A stretch of 64,000 bases of DNA from Phoenix dactylifera (GCF_009389715.1 NC_052404.1:12453756-12517755), one strand, 5' to 3'; positions 24,561 to 37,444 are shown, counted from the first letter of the stretch. A program made the numbers and translations. The notes: generated from the letters alone by a model not told the origin.

Positions 24561-24767
24561 AAACAATCCAACTGTAATCCGCGGGATTATAGTGAATTCC
24601 CAAGGGGTCGCTTGGGGAGTGGACGTAGGTGCTAAGGAGAGCACCGAACCACTATACTTCTTGTTGTTTGTATTGTGATTTGTTTAAGTTCACTAACTCA
24701 TCATTTAACACAAGTAAGATAGTTAAAATTAAAGAAACCAATTCACCCCCCCTCTTGGCTTGTCACC

Positions 24768-25390
24768 TTGGGCAATAGGGAATCAAATAATGCAAAAGAA
24801 TTCTGTGTCAAAGCTGTCCAAGATATGGATATTTCTTATGGAGATTTAGTCAGCCATGAGATTAAAAAGCTGATTAATTTTGAAGTAGTTATGCTTGGTG
24901 GAGATGATATATGTTATACCTTGGTACTTGACAAGGTTTTTAGTATACCAATTGATTGTGAAGCTACTCCAAAGTTTGACCTATTATAAGACTCTATGCA
25001 TAAGAATTTGATTTCATATGTAAGAGCGAATTATATGCAGATACTTGAAGCTGCTCAAGTGGAGGTGATGGTTGATACTTACACTGGTTGCAACTGGCAA
25101 CCTGATACTTGTTTGGATAAACTGGATGCCCGAAATCTCGACATCGTGACCGTAGAGTCAATGTTGAAGAGAAGTGTTAGAGGACATCATCGATTTCGAT
25201 GTATGCATCGAAAAGGACAACCTAGCCAAGGAGTTATTGTTTGAGCCAATGAATGAGTTCTACTATTCAATTATTGGTTTGATAAGTTATTACAGATTGT
25301 TGTTAATGCGGCAATATTGGCAATGGCTGTTGTAGCATTTCACAACATCGACAAATTCAACGTTGTCAGCATTGACTTCGCAATGAGGAG
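24768..25390 (+). other. Internal segment of the copia-type element with coding-like but unrecognised text
   Basis: After the nested insertion the internal region continues with fairly long open stretches (24768-24989 and 24996-25244). Their wording (for example FEVVMLGGDD and VEVMVDTYTGCNW) matches no copia domain I know. It might be host-derived sequence picked up by the element, or a diverged element protein. It is fossil sequence, and no function is claimed. Confidence 0.4.
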
Positions 25391-25828
25391 TATTGAGATT
25401 CATTGCTAAGTCTTAATCCTATTAGGATTCTTGTTTAGTTGGTCATTAGTTTTAATGACTTTAGGATTCTATTCCCAGTTTTATTCTATTAGAATATTTA
25501 TTATTTAGCAGTGATAAGTTTTATCCTTATTCTTTAGTAGTGATAAAGTCTTATCTTTTAGTGGGTGTTGGATTTGAGTAGAAATCAAACATCCCACTCT
25601 ATTTAAAGGGACCTTCTACCTTCTTCTTTGATGTGGCTTGAGAAAAGAAGAGTGACGTGAGATTAGTGAGAAGTAAGAGAGAGCTTTTTCGTGTGGCTCA
25701 TTCTTTTTAATAAAGTATTTTTTCTCTCCTAATTATTTTTTTTTCAATATCTCTTTTCTATTATTTGTTTGATGTTTGTTCTAGATTTTGGAATGGCACG
25801 GCCGATCCACATAGCATGCCGTTTTGCA
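25391..25828 (+). repeat. Right LTR of the copia-type element
   Basis: It begins tattgagattcattgc and ends ..gccgttttgca, followed by catcc. It is preceded by a purine-rich 'aatgaggag', the probable polypurine tract. It shows scattered differences from the left LTR. Confidence 0.85.
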
Positions 25829-25972
25829 CATCCATATCCATATCTATGTTTTTTTAATAGATATGGATATTAGTCGAATGCTTGAAGTTCTATCTATATC
25901 CAAATAAATTGGGATACAAAAATGAATCGAAATAGATATTATTTGATCTACTTTCATCCCTACTTTAAAGTA

Positions 25973-26410
25973 AGAGGATGAATCCAAAGGAGACGAGCAG
26001 CAAACCATCTTGGCGTGTGTGGTGCCTTGAGGAGCCGTAGGAATTTGCAAGTCTTTCAAAATGTTAACCAGCATCCAGGAAAGACCATTAGATCAGCGTC
26101 TGTCCTATCACGAAATATTGCTCTGATCAAGTTACGAGGAGCCAATAAGGACCTCAAGGTTGGAGTCTATTTCAGGTGCTCGATCGGCGTAGAGAAGAGG
26201 GTGATTCAGCCACTGCTATTGGATGGTTTAAAGCACTTAGGTCCGAAGCCTCATCTTTGTCGATAATGCTAGATGAGAGATTTGTGAGCCAAACTTGTGC
26301 CTAATTTTAGAATAGCCAAGCTTCTACTTGCGGCGTGCTGCAGCCTTAGCAGATGCTGTGGGTCTTTCTTTTGCTCGAATGTGATTCTGGGACCTTGATC
26401 CAAAAAAGGG
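25973..26410 (+). mobile_element. LINE fragment, RNase H region (continuation of 20986-21345)
   Basis: Near 26190-26260 the plus strand reads EGDSATAIGWF, the conserved motif of the RNase H domain at the 3' end of plant L1 elements ('VEGDSxTVIxWI'). Further on, a 'LADAVGLSF' text fits the 'ADxLAKLG' region. The upstream part ('RRNLQVFQNVNQHP') fits the linker between zf-RVT and RNase H. An A-run 'ccaaaaaaggg' at about 26400 may mark the 3' end. Several frames are involved, so it is decayed. Confidence 0.5.
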
Positions 26411-29067
26411 TTTACAATGTGATTCTGGGACCTTGTTCAGCGGACGGCGACCTGGCTCCCTCTCTCGACTATAAAATTTAAATCCAGGGAGATGCCTCCA
26501 CTAACATTCAGCTTTATCTTTACTTATTATTTTGAGGTTTGATATTAGTTTCAGGCTGGAAGAAGGAAACGTACAGCTTCAGACTAAAGAAAATAAAACA
26601 AAATAAAATCAAGCACATAGCTGATCCCTCCTTTTTACCACCACGTTACAGTTAGTGGTACCAGACATTGCCTGCCGCATGCCCATATCGCTACCTGGTT
26701 TGCAGGCTAGCTGTTAATAAAGGCTCCAAGTTGTCTTAACTCAACCAACCTATATAAACAAACATGGAAATCTGCCCGCGCATAATGTTTTCTTTTTACC
26801 CAAAATCTCGTCAACTGCACCTTTCCAAAGGGTTTAGTGAGAAACAGAATTTGACTACAGACAATAATTACAATGCATAATTACGGTCATTACATGGTTT
26901 TAAAGAGCAATCAGCTGAAACAGTCCAGATTCCATTGTCAAGATTCAGAGAACAAAGGGGGATTTGCTGCTCGGTCAAATGTTCTTCAAGATGTAATGCC
27001 AACAATCCATCCATCCTAGCCAGATTACACAGAATTAAAACAAGAAAACATACCACACAATACAGATTCTAAGCAAACACCTTGCATGACATATCTCTAA
27101 CCATCTGATGGATTTGAATCATTTCAGCAGCATAATAGAACCTTCTAGTAGTAAATATTACAGAATCAAGTAACAGGTGACCGCTACTGAGAGACTACAG
27201 CTTACCGCTTATGATTCATAGTTTCTTCATAAATGGGACAGAAAAGGTTCTGCAGAAATTAGAACCGTTAATGGTCTATAGTACGCTCCACAACAGGTCT
27301 GCACCTTTATAATAAAGGCAGATCAACCGTCCACAGAAATTAATGAATTTTGACGTTGTGATAGCGCCCAAGTCCTGCCAAGAAGCATAGCGTTAGTAGG
27401 CATATCAAGCAATGCAGATTATATGCGATTATTCATTTTCAGAAATGACAAGTCACACAACTTCCATCTCTACTTAGTTAAGCCCTAAAAGAGTGATGAG
27501 ATATCACCATACTGAATAGGACCAATATTTACATAAAATATTGTCTTATTCGTTGGTAGGAGACTTAAGCTTCTCAAATCTCTCAGATTAACTGCCTTAC
27601 GGTGCATGCAGAGCGAGCTTAAGTGGTATGTAATATGTCACCTTCTATGCTTCTTCTTCTTTTGATATTTTATTAATAAACAATACAAAATGCAAGTAGG
27701 GTATATACGAGTGCAGAAGAAGAAGACAAGCATAAACTAACTCAAACAAAGACTAGGTAAAAAGATCCAATGAGATGAACTACATAATAACATCTATATA
27801 AGAGCTCCTAACTTTTACACAGTTCAGATTGGTAATCCCCAGACAAGCTGCTAAACTTTCTTATTTAACCAACCCTTGTCATTTATTCTTAATCTGATTT
27901 TATTAAGGCTATCTTCTTCATGTAGCTTACTGTGAGAAGCACCTCACTTGCAATCTCGGAAGAATATTGGAACAGGAACTTTGATATGTTATTCTACAAT
28001 GCCATTGCATGGCCAAATCCTATGACTTTATATCAACAGCAACTGCAATATCACAGACTGAAATGCTGCACCATGTGTGTATCATGACAGAACAAGAAAG
28101 AGATACTCAACTAACATAATCTCCAGAATACTATACCTAGTGTGCCAACAATGCTGAAGCCTCCCTAAAATACTACACCTAGTGTTCCTAAAATACTTCA
28201 TCAAGGATGTACGAGTCCTTCTATAAGACTTTGTCCATCTTCTGTTAATCAACCATCATATATGTTCCCTTATCTTCCTATTCATACAAAACTCAAATAT
28301 CTCCATAGGATATAATCAGTTCTTGCCAAAGATGCTTCTTACCTGTGCACTAACTTGAAAACGCATACATCATATAAACATACAAGTAGTTGCCAGCATT
28401 CTAGAGCAATTTTATAATGCAGAATTCCAGAGATATAACTTTATATGTATACAATTATTGGGGCTATTAGATTTCAAATATTTGCAAGATCCCAAATTCA
28501 ATGAATCAGCATGTCAGTAATATCAGTTGACAGAGACTGGCTCAAGGAAAGAACTGGCTGAATGCGTGCCTACCACGTAAGTATGATATCTCTTATATCA
28601 ATGGCAAAAATAACTGAAGGTTTCTGAATTATCTAAATGAAAAAAGAAAGAGGTAGGGAGAAATTGGTGGATCAACAGGGCATTAATACTGCAATCCCAA
28701 GTTTTACCAAGACACTAAATATTCCACTCTAATTGAAGTGGTGGGACATTCCAGCTCTAAATAAAATAAATCTATCCCCCGCAACAATCCATCAAGTGCA
28801 TATCTCATCCACATACAGAATATCAGACTGATACATCTAAACAAGCCTTCAAAACCTGGCAACTAGCTGATTATGAAAACACAAACAAAGTTTTTTAAAA
28901 AATCATGAAATGATGACATGTTGCCAAGCAAAATGTTTAAAAGCCTAATTGATGTTTATACATGTTGGATGTGTCAATAGATAATCCACAGTTAACAGTA
29001 TGTTTAGAAGACAAGAAGCCTGGAACCAAATTTGCAAAGCTGTTATATAACCTCAGCAGGACCACCA
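26411..29067. other. Region downstream of the PRA1A gene, no gene recognised
   Basis: AT-rich DNA that must contain the 3' UTR of the minus-strand PRA1 gene. A weak acceptor-like site on the minus strand near 27375 could mark a spliced 3' UTR exon at about 27210-27374, but this is speculative. The small open stretch 26868-27056 (minus) and the one at 28962-29150 (which overlaps the last PRA1A exon on the other strand) look like chance. Confidence 0.4.
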
Positions 29068-32000
29068 TTACAGCTCACTATAATTGCGCCACACTGCTCG
29101 GAACTCCTCACGAAATGTGTTCAGACGTGCTTTCAGATTTGGTGTTCTAAAGCTTGCATGAAGTAGTGTCGCTGCAGGAAAGTATTGAAAGGCCATGAGA
29201 ATGGATCATATTCATGAATAAAAAATTATGATAATAACAATAAATCAGCTGTGTTTTGTTTATACCAAGCAGTCCAATGAGAAGTGCCCAAAGAACAGTA
29301 AGGAGCCTACAAGAGGTTAACCAGAGGATGCAACTGGCTGCAGATAAGAGAGCATTAATAATGACGTAGTTTGTCAGTGAGGAACAGGAGCTATAATGTG
29401 ATAAAAATCAGCTTTTGACAGTTTATATTAACCTGCTGAGAATACTAAGACGAAAACCCAACGAGGCCATCCACATATATGAATCGCTCTTTTTGCAGAT
29501 GGCCGCCCACGAAGAACAGGCCTGAGCATCAATCACATCAGGGGTAAAATTTGCCAGAGTTAACTAGTCCTTGCAAACTACGTGAACAAGAGGTAACCAC
29601 ACTCACGTTATAGGTGGCCTCAACTTTACAGCTAAATGTGGAGAAAACTGTCTGACAGTTCTTGTTACCTTCTCATTAAAAGTAACTGCAAAGCTGTAAA
29701 AGTTAAATCATCAGCAGGCATACTTGATTAGATTATTCAGATTAAATAAGAATTCAGACCAAAAATAATGACTAAATGCATCAGAAACATTGGGTAGCAT
29801 GGGCAAACTGTCATAATTTACGAATCAACAATACTAAATAATGATGTAAACAAAGTTTCACTAGATTATGAGAGATGTTTCCATTTGAAATAAGTACAGG
29901 AAAAATCTTTTCACAATAATTTTGGAACACGAAGACTACTACCACTTTTTAATAACCACTGATCCACAACTGTCCCACAACTTTAGCATATTTTCAATTT
30001 TCCACATGGATGCTACAGTGTCATATATCATCTTAACCCACTAAATTAGAACAGAAGACTTCTACAACCATCTCAAAAACCGCAATAAATACATGTTAAT
30101 ATAATAATCTAATTTCATCCTTAATAACTGATATTTATATAGTTCTTTGATTTAGTCCAAGCAAATTAAAAATTCTACATCTTTTCAAAATTTTTCTTAG
30201 CTTATATTTGACTTTCCCCTCTTTCGTACCATGCTTCCACTATCGTACGAATAGCATTTCCTTCTAAATCCAAATTTACCAATGAAACAAACAAATTAAC
30301 CATGAGGGTGGATAACCATCAAAATCTGTTCCCCTATAAAACTACTTGTTCAACAACTTCAAGAAATGGACAGTTTGCCTTCAGTTAGCCTCATCATCTT
30401 TCAACAAAATTGACTTTCTAATAATAGCAGTTTGATTCTACTTCCTCCCTCCTCCAAATTTACTAATTTGCAGATTGCCTACACACTTTCCAATAGTCGA
30501 GCCCTGATAACTACTAATATAACAAGTTAGTTAGTCTGCCAGCTATTTCATTTTTTTCAGTATTATCATGTAGATAAACCTGATTATAAGCAACATTTTA
30601 GTCTCCCTTTCCCATTATCTGAAAATTTGATGTTATCCTCACCTTTCGTCAAGTCTGGTATATTGTGTAATACACCATAAGCCAAATGAATAGCCATGTC
30701 TACCAGCTTTACTCATCTTCATGCATTCTACATTTTCATACTATTCATGCGCTCTCTCTCTCACACACACATATACACGTGTGTGCACGCACGCACAAGC
30801 ACGTGCACACCTATACTTAACAAACACCTCTGTACTTCCATGACAAGGGTTGATTGCTATGCAGTGAGAAGCAGACTTATCTGAGTATTTCATGCTGGCA
30901 AGTTTTTCAGTCTTTTCTCACCAACAGTTGATCAATTTGTGACAAGCTTGATCTATTATTATATACCACTAGATGCTAAAATCTATTCTAAACTAAGCAT
31001 TTGTTATCGCTTAATGACGTGCTGCTGTAAACACAATTATGATATGCCCTATCTAGAAAAATTTCCCCCTTAAACCTTCTCATAAATTCCTTCACAACAC
31101 ATGATCAATTTGGTATCTACATATCAATAATAATATTTCCATATTGATCGCTTCAATATTTCCATTTCATTACAGGTTCTTCTGATTTGTTTTCCCTAAT
31201 CCGAGTTAATGGATAAGTAGGTGGCTCCCTTATGGATGTTATTGCTAAATCATCAACCAGAACACATTAAGTATACCATCTTGCACTTTGATCATGAACC
31301 TTTATTCCACATACTCTCTTGCATCCCATTCAACTTTACCTTACATGATCCTACCATTTACCAAAATACGTTCCACCCAAATATGTCTTGCATAATGCAT
31401 CCAACCCAATCAAACTATATGTTGAATTTTCTACTACATTCCTCCTTAACTAATCACTAAGTGCCCATCTCTATGCAAAGTAAACACAAATATTGCTAAA
31501 TATCATATGCCTTACACACAGTATGGCAACTCGCATTAAACTCATTGTTCTTATCCCAAATCATATACCCTCCTATATCCTTTTGAACCATACCTTATGT
31601 GACCAACTAGTATCCACCAAAAAAATACCTTCATGCCCAATGTTTCTATATTTAATGCATCCAAATCAAATTAAAGGATTATGTTCAGTTATAAATACAA
31701 TATCTACTTATGGTGGGTAGGCATTTTTATTCCTGTCCAGCGTCCTGCTGCAGTTGATCTTTGGGTAGAAGGCGACTCAAGAACAGTTATTCACTGGTTC
31801 GATGGTCATGGTCATTCCATGCATCCCTACCTTGCCGGTAGTCAGTTTCTTCAAAGCTCCAGAGTTTGCAATGTCAAATTCATGCCACTCATATCGTCAT
31901 AGAGGACAACCAGGTGTTGCCTATTAGGCAAACCCAGGTTGCAAGGCCTGCAAACAGTTGTCTCAGGACCAGAACTATCCCCCTGGAGTTTTCCCCTTGG

Positions 32001-34348
32001 TTGAGGCAGATGACTGAGGCACCTGTTTTTATCAGTTATGGTCCCATTTTTTAATATTTTGATTGAATCATTGGTGGCTACCCCCTTTTTTATCTCACAA
32101 AAAAAAAAACTACAATGCAATACCAACTCAACCTGAACAGGTCCATCATTTATTGTTTACAACTAGCATTTGATGCTTTGGACTTTTGTCACCATTATCC
32201 ATGACCCCTTTGTAGTATCATTTTGTCTCATATCAACAAGTACACAGTCTCATCTCTCTATTTTGCTATTTTCAATTTACTTGGTTCCTTCTAAAATGTC
32301 ACATATAACTCTCCTCCCTAGCATCATGTATACAAGAGATGTTGTACTTTCCTACAAAGATCTCCATGTTCCAATGAAATATGATTTCTTTCCCCTCTAG
32401 ATAAATGGCAACTTTGGCAACTCAACAATGCCAAAATAGAAGCATGGATGCCTACTAAAAGATCTCTCTTCTATATAATAAACCACAATAAGCTACTCTC
32501 ACAATCTTCCTTGTAATTGGGCAGCTAAGAGGGAAAATATACAACCAAGTTAATAAGTAACAAAGGTATAAAGAAACCATCAGCATTAAATACTTTTAGA
32601 AATATTTGAAACGACAATAAAAAGGAGATCTCGTGAGGATTCTGATCCTGACACCTTCCATGCAGGCAGTAAAATAGTAAAGCATGGCCTACCACTTCTT
32701 AAGCTGATAACATAATTATAAGAGCTTTCAGTAGTTCAATGCCTTTTCAATTTGATATGGAAACTTTACAGCCCATCAGTTATAATATGAGGCAGCCCTT
32801 TTCTTAATGGTGACACCTCTCTGATCTTCATTATTCTTACCAAAGCAGCAGTAATTATTTAGGGTTTCATGCAAGTCACTGTGTTGACTTCAAGAACCCA
32901 AAAGGCAAATAATTTTCTGAAAACTTTAAGGCCGTATTTAGATGCCCAATGCATCATCCATCAGATACAGTCTGCTGGGAAGCATAGGCAATAGATTAGA
33001 CAAGAAGGTAGAAGAAGAGGCTGAAGGTATTTGGGTGGAGGATGACAGGACCATGAATAACCTTTCAAATGATTTTTCTGATCCAAAAGTTTTCATATTA
33101 GGGATCCTACAAACAACTCACCTGCATCCCCTATAATTCTTCCTCAATTTTAGGATTCCTACTATACAGTCCTGGTCTTATAGGAGATTTTTGGCTGGAT
33201 AAGGTGTCCAAATGTCCAAACAGATTCTAAGTCTATAATCAAGCAAAATGCCAAGAATTTAAAGAATGCAATTCAACTGCAGTTGCATCTCCACAGTTGT
33301 ATGGCATCATATCCTATGGGTACATAGAAGCAAACATGTAGCATCAATTCATGCTATGTGATGGATTGTAAATCCTACATATGATGAATGTGCATTACTT
33401 TACTCAATATACAGACACAGCGTTCTTGCCAGATAAGATATAACTAAAAGAAGTGAATTACCAGCTATAACTAGCTTTATATCAACATATAGCATGGCTA
33501 TATCATCAACAAATCAAGGTGGCCAAACAATGAAGATTGGAAAAACTTACCTATCATTAAGGATTGCAATACTCAGGCCTGTCAAAATAGTAGCCAGAAT
33601 GGCAAGAGGCCTTAATAGAAATCCCATCCCTACAGTATAAGGGGAAAAACGAAAACATCAGGAAACAACACAGACATGTATATATGAATCCAACATTATG
33701 TCAATAATTTCCTTACCAAGAATAAATATGATCATGACAAAGTAATTCGTCCGGTAACTGCAACTCACATAAATAAAGGACATCAATATGTAATATTTCA
33801 AAAGATAACAAAGTGAATTCAAAAAGCAAGAAAAGAATTTGCCTTTATATCTAAAAACTATAGAGATCTAATGCAATTAGTTTATGTACTAAAATTAAGA
33901 ATGGTTTCGGAACTATTTCACGTAAATTCTTGGTTCACCTGGTTAATTACATGCTAAAGCTACTGAATCGCCAGGTACTGTTAGGGTTCTAATCATCGAA
34001 ATAAGCAGTCGTTCGTTCAACAAATTTCTTGTATAAGAAGGACACTGATAAATAAACAACTCCAAGCATGTTATCTAATCGATTAAGAAAGCGTAGATCA
34101 AGAATCAAAGAAGTTTAAAAACGCCAATTAGGGTTTCGATTAGACAGTCCTAAATAAAAGAAATCAATGAGGATCGTGGTGCGACCGTACTAGTATAGGT
34201 TGCACTTTAATCGACTGCTCCATTTGGAGTAGGATCTGGGGACGGTGAATCTGGAGAAGAATTCGGAGACCGGGCGCGGAGGGGAAGACCAGTCCACTTC
34301 TCGAAGGGCGTCGATCAGATCCTCCGTCGTCACGTTCCCCCAATCCAT
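29068..34348 (-). CDS. PRA1A: PRA1 family protein A (prenylated Rab acceptor)
   Basis: Small membrane protein of the endomembrane system; PRA1 proteins bind prenylated Rab GTPases and act in vesicle traffic. Exons on the minus strand: 34348-34191, 33757-33717, 33629-33551, 29693-29607, 29521-29433, 29337-29266 and 29171-29068. They join in frame to 209 residues, the size of Arabidopsis PRA1.A proteins. The start MDWGNVTTEDLIDALREVDW and the end FRAVWRNYSEL are characteristic. Two hydrophobic hairpins lie at about 59-90 and 143-180, flanking a basic loop (RGRPSAKRAIHICGWPRW). All introns are GT-AG. Intron 3 is 3.9 kb and carries an antisense LINE tail. A (CT)n(GT)n tract starts 5 bp upstream of the ATG. 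Confidence 0.95.
31700..32109 (+). mobile_element. 5'-truncated LINE tail in PRA1A intron 3
   Basis: The plus strand reads LWVEGDSRTVIHWFDGHG at about 31766-31820, the RNase H motif of plant L1 LINEs, and continues to an 11-base A-run at 32099-32109. Only the last ~400 bp of an element is present, antisense to the host gene. The left border is an estimate; a short 'tacaat' match at 31691 and after the A-run could be part of a target duplication. Confidence 0.65.
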
Positions 34349-34352
34349 CGAT

Positions 34353-34353
<1 letters not shown>

Positions 34354-34425
<72 letters not shown>

Positions 34426-34430
34426 TGTGT
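34354..34430. repeat. Compound (CT)n(GT)n microsatellite in the PRA1A leader
   Basis: About 15 CT units are followed by about 18 GT units and a short imperfect tail. On the minus (coding) strand this is (AC)n(AG)n, ending only 5 nt before the PRA1A start codon, so it is most likely transcribed as 5' UTR. Confidence 0.95.
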
Positions 34431-37400
34431 TGGAAGAAGCCCTAGAAATCGGCAGTTCCGACCTCGAAGGAGACGGAGAGGCGAATATGAACGAAATCGG
34501 ATGCGACAAAGAAAGACTAGAGGAGGATTTCGAATTCGAGGGAAAAGATATGGTCTCTCCTTCTCCGGATGGAGGAGTGGAAGAAGAAGGAGGTTTGGTT
34601 TTGGATCGAGTTTCGCCGCTGCTTCCAGAGAAAAGAGGGCTTCTGCCCGTCGCTTGCTTCTCTGCCCGTCTAAACGTTCGGCTCCAGCTATCCACGTGTA
34701 ATTACGGAGCTACCCATCTCTCAGGAAGGTAACTACGATGCTGTCCCTCAAAATAATCGATATATTATTATATAAAAGAAAAAAAAATCCATAAACCTTA
34801 CTGTTTCTCATTTCATTTTTGGTTCATGATAGAATTAGACATCATGGCCATCCATGTACCTCATGATGATTTCTGATGAGCAAGAGCGGTAAATTCCATA
34901 AAAGCTGCCCCATATGTAACATGAGCTGGGTAATCATACATTCATGATTTCAATAATATATCAAAATTTAGTTTTTCCCTTAAATTTTAGTTCTTTTCTT
35001 TTTTATAAACTTCGTGGTCATCAGAATTCTAGAAACCCAAGCTGTTTGTCTGCAATAGTGTGAGTGATCATTTAGCTCACAATAATTGGTTTTTTTTGTT
35101 TAATCTGGCCATGCTCTAGTCATTCTTTTTTTTCTTTTCTTCAATAACTTGGGCAGTTGTTGCTCTTTTCTGAAGAATGCTGTGTTTCATTTTCCAAATC
35201 CCGCTTTCTTGATTTATTTTTAGTTGCATATTACTGGGAGAAGCATTCTCTCTGGGACTTGGTCTATATAGCTTTCGGTATGTTGTTGAACTCTTCTAAT
35301 ACGAGATTAGGATAAGAAGCTGAGGCACCTTTGTCTGCTAACCCCTGTTTCTGAACGCTTTCTGCTCCAAATTTCCTCTTAGCTAGTGAATTCCATTTAC
35401 AGGTTTCTAATTTGCACACCAAAATCCCTATTTTCTGGTCTGGAAGAAGATGGATGCTTATGTAACTATCAAGGATTTTTTTTTTTTTTGGCCTCGGTGG
35501 GGGTGTAGGGGGAGGTTCAAAATGCCGCCTTTTTTCTAGTCTCAAATCCAGTACTTTTTCATTCTTTGCTAAAATGCAGTGATTTTTGTTACTCTAGTGA
35601 TGCCTGTGTTCTTGATGTGTGTCGATAGCATAGCAATGATTCGAGGAAGTGTTTCTCTTCTAAAATGCAGCGTTGTTTGTTTAGCTTTTCAACGACCACC
35701 TTCTGGATTTTTTTCTTGCAATCAATGATGGATATCTTCTCTCTGTAACTTGATCTGTAGTTTTGGTTCTGCAATCTTCAATCACAATTCATGGTCTTGA
35801 ACTGACAAAGACTACCAGATGTTGTGTAAATTATATATGGTGGTAATTCTACTCAATGATCTAAGAATTCTCATGCTGCATTAGGATGGATACTTTTCCC
35901 CCTTAGCAAAGAAATAATATTAGCCTCAGAGTTCTGACCATAATTCTTTTTAATATATGATGTTTCAGGAGACGATGAGATAGCATCTTTCTTCTTTTCT
36001 TTTGCTATATAAGTTGTTTCCATAGGAAGCAAAAGAAGCACGAAGCAAGCTTTTGTAGGCAAACAAATTTGAGACATTTTAAGGGAGCTCATTCTGTGCT
36101 TCATCTTAAATCACTTATCTAGGTCACTCTTATGGCAAATGAGATGCTAATCATACCAACTAAATTTAAGGAGATATCTGGAAAAATAATTTGAATCAAA
36201 ATAATAAAATAGCATATCAAATAAGATGCAGTAAGTTGACAGGGGAAGTCAGCCTAGCAACTTTCAATGCTAATTCATGAATCGATTTGATCCTCCATGC
36301 TCAGATAATGCAAACTTTTAGATGGGCGGCCTGGCAGCTGCATTCCGAGACATTGCTTGTGCCATGTCAAACAATGGTCTTGCAGCAATATGTAAATTGA
36401 ATTTCATGAGGGAAGCAGGGTTAAGGACTCAAGTATCAGAGAGGAATTAAAATGATATTAATTCTGATACTAAAGACTTCTATTGCGGAAAAATGCCAAC
36501 CTGAAGGTGTTCTGCACAAAACTTGTTTTCAGCTTTGTAAGAAAGTACACAGAACGCCTAGAAGAATACGTGCTGCAAATGGAACAAAAAATATTTCTAC
36601 TTTGAATTTGAAATTATATGTTATCTCTTTGCCAGGTTGATTATTGATGCACCATAACTCGACTGCAATAAATGTTCAGACGTATATTAGTCATCTCTGT
36701 AAATGAATCCACTATGCTAATTGCTGTGCGTCATTTGGTTTGTTTTTTGTTTCAAGTGTAACCATGTGGCAGTGGAAAGGTAGGTGGAGTTTATTTTTGG
36801 GCATTGACCAAATGCAAGAGTTCATGCTTTTACAGAATTGCACAATGTTTTCTATTGCCCATTGATGCCTGTACAGAATATATATATATATACACATTTT
36901 AATTCTTCCACATGCAAATGTCAGGTTACAAATATTTTGCCAACTTGCCATTCGATGGTCAAGTACCTTCTGCATTTAGTTTGTGATATAAATATATTTT
37001 TCCAAGTTTCAATAAGAAAAAAAATGCCTAAAATACAAGATAATAAACATACAAGAGATACTACTATTGACGGAAATCGGCCCATTCTTATAATGTTCTA
37101 CTGATTTTTGTTCAGGTATAGTTGTTATCCATGCAGTGTCTAAAGCACGTTACACTTCTTTTTTTCCAATGTCACAGGGACATAGGTCCAATTATTTTCA
37201 TGTCCTAATGTAGTCTAAGCTATCGTTAAGGAGAGATCTCAAAGCATGATTGGACCTCTGACATACATACAGGATGAATACAATAACAGCATCATTGCCA
37301 ACAATGCAACCATGAGATCCCAAAGATTGATCGGACCTCATATATTCAAACAGAATGAACAAAATGACAGCATCAAATGTCTTGTAATATAAATAACCAG

Positions 37401-37444
37401 CAAGGACCAATGAGGATCATTGGTGAAGCTGAGAGTATTGGGGA
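34431..37444. other. PRA1A upstream region and bHLH downstream region
   Basis: 34431-34735 is GC-richer and likely holds the PRA1A leader and core promoter (minus strand). The rest is AT-rich, with long T-runs and only short open frames, none of recognisable family. The 3' UTR of the minus-strand bHLH gene must lie at the right end, below 37445. Confidence 0.45.

Larger units (their letters stand above)
23078..24767. mobile_element. Nested insertion, probably a solo LTR (SIRE-like copia type)
   Basis: A 1.69-kb block interrupts the copia-type element. It is flanked by cttgg on both sides (23073-23077 and 24767-24771, allowing one base of play). It opens with 'gatagtgttattttgatgattaac' type text and closes with 'attcaccccccctcttgg', both of which I recall as hallmarks of LTRs of the SIRE/Maximus copia group. 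No internal region follows, so a solo LTR is the simplest reading, although the expected TG and CA ends are not sharp. It carries two tandem arrays, annotated separately. Confidence 0.55.
21699..25828 (+). mobile_element. Short non-autonomous copia-type LTR retrotransposon (fossil)
   Basis: Left LTR 21699-22182 (484 bp) and right LTR 25391-25828 (438 bp) are clearly alike but diverged. They are flanked by catct (21694-21698) and catcc (25829-25833), a 4-of-5 target duplication. 'tggtatcagag' directly follows the left LTR and is the usual initiator-Met tRNA primer site of Ty1/copia elements. A copia-Gag-like stretch with a '..YPIWKP..' motif lies at about 22440-22740. No protease, integrase, reverse transcriptase or RNase H is visible, so it never looked autonomous. 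Without the nested insertion it would be about 2.4 kb. It is broken and, judging by LTR divergence, moderately old. Confidence 0.8.
21346..25972. mobile_element. hAT-like MITE split by an LTR element
   Basis: The two halves are 21346-21693 and 25834-25972. The left end reads aagtagggctcaaatc; the reverse complement of the right end reads aaagtagggatgaaag, giving an imperfect inverted repeat. Both halves are full of 'atatccatatctat / agatatggatat' text typical of plant hAT MITEs. Removing the LTR element leaves about 490 bp. The expected 8-bp target duplication is poor (atgcaaag and ctttaaag, 5 of 8). Confidence 0.5.

Noticed and set aside
24151-24644. Repetitive open frames on the minus strand over the 65-bp array
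   Set aside because: The 65-bp unit shifts the frame, so all three frames look alike; there is no start context or family match. The array was also considered as a CRISPR and rejected because there are no spacers and the genome is a plant's.
34330-34701. Open frames through the PRA1A leader with Cys-Val or His-Thr repeats
   Set aside because: They are readings of the (CT)n(GT)n tract and the leader; the PRA1A start downstream of the tract explains the region.
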